The position numbers and the translations under genes are program-made. DNA of 64,000 bases from Rehmannia glutinosa (Eukaryota; Streptophyta; Magnoliopsida; Lamiales; Orobanchaceae): NCBI GenBank assembly GCA_016081115.2, contig CM071928.1:85384477-85448476 (forward strand), given 5' to 3'. Positions 58,724-64,000 of this stretch are shown here, in pieces (positions within the stretch are counted from its first letter, which is position 1; each line of letters starts with the position of its first letter). Below the pieces are notes generated by a model. The model did no database searches. It saw only the letters and a list, made by a program, of their open reading frames with translations, and had not been told where the DNA came from.

Positions 58724-60043
58724 TCAATGCAACGGAAGATCCGAGATATCACCTCTATCTTCTTGAGAACCATTTGAAGTGGACGGTTGATCATTTGATG
58801 TAGACGGTTGATCATCAATTTGAACAATTTGTTCAATAATATCCTCCTCGTCACTTTTATCATTAGGAATTCTTTCAACTCCCGAAGCTTCATTGAATTT
58901 AACATGGATGGATTCTTCAATAACTCCACTAGTCTTATTGTAAACCCGATATGCTTTGCTTTTTGTTGAATATCCCATAAATATCCCTTCATCGGCCTTA
59001 GGATCAAGTTTGTCCAATTGATCCTTGGTATTCAAAATAAAGCATTTACAACCAAATATCTTGAAATAACTAATATTTGGAGTTCTACCTTTCCAAAGCT
59101 CATATGGAGTTTTATTCATTTTAGGACGAATATAAACTCGATTAATGACATAGCAAGCGGTACTTACGGCTTCGGCCCAAAAATACTTTGGAAGTGAAAA
59201 TTCATTGAGCATGGACCGACTCATTTCTTGTAATCTCCGATTTTTCCGTTCGGCTACTCCATTTTGTTGAGGTATCCTTGGAGCCGAGAAATTATGAGCA
59301 TATCCTTTTGTTTCACAAAATACTCTAAATTCACCGTCAAATTCTCCACCTTGATCGCTTCGAATAGACTTGATAGTATCTTCTTTTTCATTCTCAATAA
59401 GTCTACACAACTTAACAAACTCATTAACGGCATCGTTTTTATTGGTAAAAAAAAGAGCCCAAGTATATCTCGAAAAATCATCGACTATAACAAAAGTGTA
59501 ATGTTTTCCACTTAGACTAGCCGTACCAATGTCCCCGTACAAGTCAAGATGAAGCATTTGTAGAGGTTTGGTTGTGGAAATTTCATTTTTGGGCTTAAAA
59601 CTACTTTTAACTAATTTGTTCTTTTGACAAGTGTCACATAAGCCAAGATTTTCAAAATTCAATTTGGGTAGTCCTTTCACATGTTGGTTTTTGTAAATAT
59701 TTTTTAAATTCTTGTATCCAACATGTCCAAGTCGCCTATGCCATAAATTAGTTAAATCATTATTGGCGACTAAACAAGAAACATTTTGACTAACCAAATC
59801 ACTTGTACAAATTTTGTAAAGATTGCCTTTTCTATTTGCTTCACAAATAATTTCACCATTTTTAAGTATAAGGCATTTTTCTTTATTAAATGAAACATCA
59901 TATTTTGAATCACAAAGTTGGCTAACACTTATCAAATTAAACTTAAGCCCTTCAACTAATAGAACATTACTAAGAGAGAAAGAAGAGTTACCAATTTCTC
60001 CATTTCCAAGAATTTTTCCTTTGCCATTGCCGAACATGACCAT
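58724..60043 (-). pseudogene. Copia-2 integrase segment (longest open piece)
   Basis: 439 open codons. They hold the zinc domain (LWHRRLGHVGYKNL and CDTCQKNK), the rve core with the three acidic residues in LHLDLYGD, IRSDQGGEFDGEF and the Glu of VAERKNRRLQEM, and the C-terminal GKCF-like segment FKIFGCKCFILNT. The domain itself looks intact. It is called a pseudogene because it has no start of its own and the upstream and downstream frames are broken. Confidence 0.88.
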
Positions 60044-60840
60044 ACCCTCTTATTGGAGTTTGATGTTGGTAAAAAGTTCTCTCCTCCCGGTCATATGGTA
60101 TGAACATCCGCTTTCCACGAGCTATTTTGAATCTTCCATTGTGGTTATAGCCCCTATTACCTACAAAAGAATTTCTTTTAGGTACCCTATAATTTTGGGG
60201 TCCATGGGGGTTAGTCTTGAGACCTTTGGGTCTCCAAATATGTCTTGAGCTATTTCTCAATTTGCAATTATTAGCATAATGTCCAACTTTGCCACAATAA
60301 AAACAAGTAGGAGTATTATTAGCACGTACAAAAGTCGGACTTTGGTTATTTTTCTTAAAAACACTTTGAAATGGCTTATAACCAAGTCCCGATTTGGAAT
60401 GCTCACCTCGTTGTGCATCTAAAATTTTTGTAACTTTATCCGTACTTATGTTGAAACGATGCATATCATTTTTCAAACATTCAATCTCTTTTGTGAGCAA
60501 TTCATTTTCGGTTTCAAGAGAATGAATTTTAGTAAGAGTAAGAGCATGAGCTTTGTCTAGAGATTCATAAGAGGTAAATAATTTTTCTTTTTCAACTTTA
60601 ATCTCCTTATGCTCCTTTTTCAAGTTTTTGTATTTAACGATTAAATTTTGAAACTCAATTTGCAATTTATCAAAATCACATTGCAAGTCATCAACTATGG
60701 AGGAAGTGGAAGAGTTTGAGTGTACCTCATTGTTTTCATCGTCTATAGCCATGAGACCGTGTTCGGTTTCTCCTTCCTCATCGGTTGTTTCGAGTAGTTC
60801 ATCCCATGTTTTGACTTCCGCATTTAGAGCCTTCTTTTTG
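59988..60840 (-). pseudogene. Copia-2 Gag C-terminus, zinc knuckle and damaged protease
   Basis: A coiled-coil-like charged stretch, then the CCHC knuckle CFYCGKVGHYANNC near 60270-60310. The protease motif follows in another frame as VESGCSYHMTG near 60080-60118. The catalytic Asp codon is changed to Glu (60113-60115, GAA) and a TAG lies just before it. Copia-1 keeps Asp here. Confidence 0.82.
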
Positions 60841-60879
60841 TGAAAGGCTTCCTTTTCTTTTGCTCCTCTTCATCGAGCT

Positions 60880-61764
60880 TGGCAATCGGCAATGAAATGC
60901 CCGGGTTTTCCTCACTTAAAGCAAGCATTATCTCTTGGTTTTCTTGCTTTATTTTTATTTACAAATTTTGCAAATTTTCGAACAAGTGCGGCCATCTCCT
61001 CCTCATCATCATCATTATCATAGTATGCATTATTAGAAGAAGAAGCAAGACCTTTAGAAATAATTTGCATACCCGATTGATTTGTGGATGGTTTGGAATT
61101 TTTTCTCTCCTTGAGATAGACTTCATATATGAGTAGATTTCCAATAAGTTCATCAAACTTGAGTGTCTCAAGATTTTGTGCCTCTGTGATTGCCGTTACT
61201 TTTTCGGACCATGACCCGGGAAGTGCATTGAATACCTTGGTCACCTTGTCTTCTTCGGAGATGGCCTTGCCGAGGGCCACAAGAGGATTGACAATATTGT
61301 CAAGCCTTTCCACCATCTTGGAGATGCTTTTGCCATCATACATGTTAAAGTTTTCGAAGTCTTTAACAAGCATGGTCTTTCTTGCTTGCTTGACTTTCTT
61401 AGTCCCTTCATAGATTGTCTCCAATTTTTTCCCAAACCTCATGTGCCGACCTTATGCCTCTTATGCGATTGTACTCGGTGGCGGTAAGAGAACAATGCAA
61501 AATATTTAAGGCCTTACCATTTAGAGAGAAAGCCTTTTTGTCGTTTTCATCAAACTCCTTGAAAGGTTTAGGAGCCAAAGTGTCATCTTCCGATTTCTTT
61601 GTTGGTTGATCAACTCCTTCAATGACCACATTCCAAATGTCGAACCCGCACCCTTGTAGGAAGCACTCCATACAGTCTTTCCAAAATGCGTAGTTGTTGG
61701 CGTCGAATAGTGGTGGCTTATTTGTGGAGGCGCCGGTGGTGAGATGAACATCATTTGTAGCCAT
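60880..61764 (-). pseudogene. Copia-2 gag, UBN2-type, frameshifted
   Basis: ATG at 61764 (MATNDVHLTTG). NNYAFWKDCMECFLQGCG and IRGIRSAHEVWEK precede a break at about 61430. The second piece (60912-61442) has YEGTKKVKQARKTMLVKDFE, FNALPGSWSEKVTAI and LIGNLLIYEVYL, ending at the first knuckle CFK. Very similar to Copia-1 gag, with breaks in different places. Confidence 0.88.
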
Positions 61765-61807
61765 GGATCTTTCCTCTTTACTCGGAACGAGCTTAGCCAA
61801 AGAGTTT

Positions 61808-61820
61808 GGCTCTGATACCA
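61808..61820 (-). other. Copia-2 primer-binding site, tRNA-iMet
   Basis: Minus strand TGGTATCAGAGCC, two bases inside the 5' LTR. Confidence 0.92.
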
Positions 61821-61822
61821 CT

Positions 61823-63092
61823 TGTTAGTCCAAGTGGCTACAATAATCTAGAGGGAGGGTGAATAGATTATGCCGATTTTCGCAAATTACCCTCTTTTTT
61901 GAAACAACGAGTAGATAGCAAGAATGTAAATGCGGAAAATAAACAACACTCGTTGATTTAAAGAGGTTCAACCCACCTAAGGCCTAATCCTCTACCACCC
62001 CAGTATCTCCGGGATGGATTTTAAAAAGAAAAAAAGGTTTTATTAATTTACCAAAAATTAATACAACACCTTGAGGATTACCACAACCCTCTTTCACCAC
62101 CTTGAGGATTACCACAACCCTCTTACAACACCTTTGAAGATTACCACAACCTTCAAACACCTATCACCTAGATCACCCAAGTGTATTCTTACCACAAGAA
62201 TACTCACAAGGATGTCTTGTGTTGAATGATGACCAAAATCAAGATTACAACTCAATAATGATTGATACAATATGAGTACAAGTGTAATCAAGAATTGAAA
62301 GCCTAGACCTCAAATAAGTGCAAGTGAAAGTGCTTAAAGCTAATACAACAAGATATATGAAAGTGTTTGCTCAATTGCTCTTTGCTTGTATATTGTGTGT
62401 TGTATCTTGTTGCTTGAATGAAGCCTCTATTTATAGGAGAGGACTTGGCTTTCATTTCCGGACATTGGCTCCTCTTTGGGGAGTGATTTCTGCAAAAGAA
62501 ACCATTTAAAATGATCAATATAGCTGTTAGAAATCAATCCCACAAAATAGGGAAAAGTTGTCCGAAAAACGCAACGGATAGTTTCTTTGATAAACATGGG
62601 GTTCGACCGTCGGCCGCACAGAGATAAGATTGAAATTGAATTCTGCGAATTTTTACGGGGGACCGGTCGAAGGGGGTGCGGCCGTGTCGCCGCCTTAGTC
62701 ATGACCGGTTGCCGCCAGCGATTTTACTTAAAAGAGAAGTTTGGAACAAAAATCCAACTTGCGGTGCTGGTCGCCCGGCCGACCGGTCGACCGCACCGGC
62801 CGCCCACCTGGTCGACCGGCCGCCCTGCCTGTTTTTCTTACGTCCCATTTTCTGTTTCTCGACTCAACTCAGTGCACGGGTTGCCCTAGAGGCGGCCGGT
62901 CGAACTGAAACAAATGTGTTGTCAATGTTTTATTGAAAATAAACTTCAAGAAATACTCGAAAAATAGTAAAAACATTTTAAGTTGATCGGAAGTATTTAG
63001 ACAACATTTAGGGACATAGTTTTGGTTTAAAAACATATTTGAGCAAAATCGAACTTAATCATCAAAATCATGATAAAAACATTTATCTAACA
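61823..63092 (-). repeat. Copia-2 5' LTR
   Basis: 1270 bp. Three 31-bp units (62067-62159), TATAAATAG on the minus strand at 62427-62435, and a GC-rich palindromic island at 62600-62905. The two LTRs differ mainly in that island. Confidence 0.95.
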
Positions 63093-63715
63093 GGAACATG
63101 AGACTCAATCCACACCCTTCAACCAAATAAAATAAAAGGCTAGGATTTAATGGCATTTTAAAGTAATTAAAAAATAGTGGGGACCAAATAGGGGTACAAT
63201 TGGAATGTTAAAATCAACCAAATAACTGTTTTCCTAAAATCAAGGAATAGAATCTTACCATATTCACCATCTTCCGGCCCCAACGTGAAAGCATCGTCAA
63301 AACCGGAAAAAAACCCACGATCACAGCAACGTCTCCTCCCATCATCCAAATATCAGACTTCAACATCATCTTCTCTCACGATCAAAGCAACGTAAAAAAC
63401 ACAGAAATCCCACGCAAAAATCGAACCAACAAATATTCTCGTGATCAAAAACACCAAAAATCCACATCGGCGGGATCGGTATTGCAATGTCACGCATACG
63501 GATACCCCCTCCACAAAACAGTCCCAACAAGGTAATATTTGACACCAATTCATCAGAAAAAATGTGTGGTTCGAATGCATGTAATGTTGAACAATAAAAA
63601 AATTCTCCAATTAATTATGTACATATAGCTTTGGAATTCTGTGCATATAGCTTTCTAATTCTGTGCATATAGCTTTGCAAATCTGTAACTCGTGTATATT
63701 ATATGCTTAGAGCAT

Positions 63716-64000
63716 GTGTGTTTAGTTCGTATTAATGATATCCGTGTATAGTGTTTCGAATTTGTGTATTTATTATGAAAATATGTATCACATATAATGT
63801 AACACATATAGCTTCTGTACATATGTGTGTTTAGTTAGTATTAATTAAATGTGCATATAGTGTCTCGAATCTGTGTATTTATTGGTAAAAATGTGTATCA
63901 CCTATAATATATCCAAAATAGCTTCTGTACATATGTGTGTTCAGTTGGTATTAATTAAATGTGCGCATAGTGTCTCAAATGTGTGTATTTAGACTGAAAT
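63716..64000. repeat. 109-110 bp tandem repeat in element D
   Basis: gtgtgtttagt-type starts at 63716, 63825 and 63935, each followed by gtattaat and later agcttctgtacatat. The array runs past the window end. Confidence 0.85.

Larger units (their letters stand above)
54712..63092 (-). mobile_element. Copia-2: full-length Ty1/copia element, defective
   Basis: 8381 bp on the minus strand with perfect TSD GGAAC. LTRs are 61823-63092 (5') and 54712-55939 (3'). PBS TGGTATCAGAGCC is at 61808-61820 and the purine tract (minus strand) at about 55943-55954. Order is gag, protease, integrase, RT, RNase H. About 1.2 kb of non-coding sequence follows pol (55955-57150). Frameshifts near 61430, 60880, 60040, 58730, 58480, 58270 and 57490 prevent a polyprotein. 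Confidence 0.96.
54671..64000. mobile_element. TA-flanked TIR element D, split by Copia-2, right end outside window
   Basis: The left end TAGGGATGAGATCCTATGAG matches B. Copia-2 is inserted 41 bp in. If 54712-63097 is removed, the next bases (atgagactcaatccacacc) continue the B-like TIR without a gap. The interior shows tandem 109-110 bp repeats at 63716-64000 and an exon-like minus-strand piece at about 63260-63349. Confidence 0.75.

Overview
The window is nuclear DNA from a flowering plant, probably a eudicot. It is AT-rich and dominated by transposable elements. The two host genes I can support have plant intron/exon structure and plant-specific families, and the LTR retrotransposons use plant primer-binding sites (tRNA-iMet and tRNA-Asp). 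The species cannot be read from the sequence. A FAR1-like fragment resembles FRS5-type proteins, but that is too weak to assign a family.

Layout. 1-5504 is the 5' part of a minus-strand Ty1/copia element (Copia-1), with its LTR at 4184-5504. 5505-8092 and 15545-15717 are two pieces of one minus-strand transposon-type ORF, split by a Ty3-type LTR element (G1, 8093-15544, TSD GTCAT). 16250-23457 is an old, heavily frameshifted copia element, also minus strand, with a 5' LTR at 21890-23457. The split ORF may be its extra downstream ORF. 24526-27173 is a four-exon 14-3-3 gene. 28.5-34.3 kb is a cluster of small elements, most with target-site duplications that can be read directly: a SINE, hAT-type MITEs and MULE-type long-TIR elements. 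36316-37335 (minus) is an intronless VQ-motif gene of the VQ9/VQ14 (HAIKU1) type. 37.9-39.2 kb is the 3' end of a dead LINE. 39196-46494 (minus) is G2, a second gag-protease-only Ty3 element (TSD CCAAC). 48731-64000 is a chain of four terminal-inverted-repeat elements (A-D) joined by shared (TA)n microsatellites. The last, D, is interrupted by a complete copia element (Copia-2, 54712-63092, TSD GGAAC).

How the parts relate. G1 and G2 have intact-looking LTRs, PBS, PPT and TSDs but carry only gag and protease. They would need RT, RNase H and integrase in trans. Copia-1 and Copia-2 are one family and are both damaged. The TA-flanked chain is the most unusual region. Its members share about 50-60 bp TIRs, sit only in (TA)n, and differ completely inside. 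One of them carries a two-exon, phase-consistent FAR1-type DNA-binding mini-gene whose second exon is duplicated in tandem. The 14-3-3 and VQ genes look functional; everything else looks like mobile DNA or its debris.
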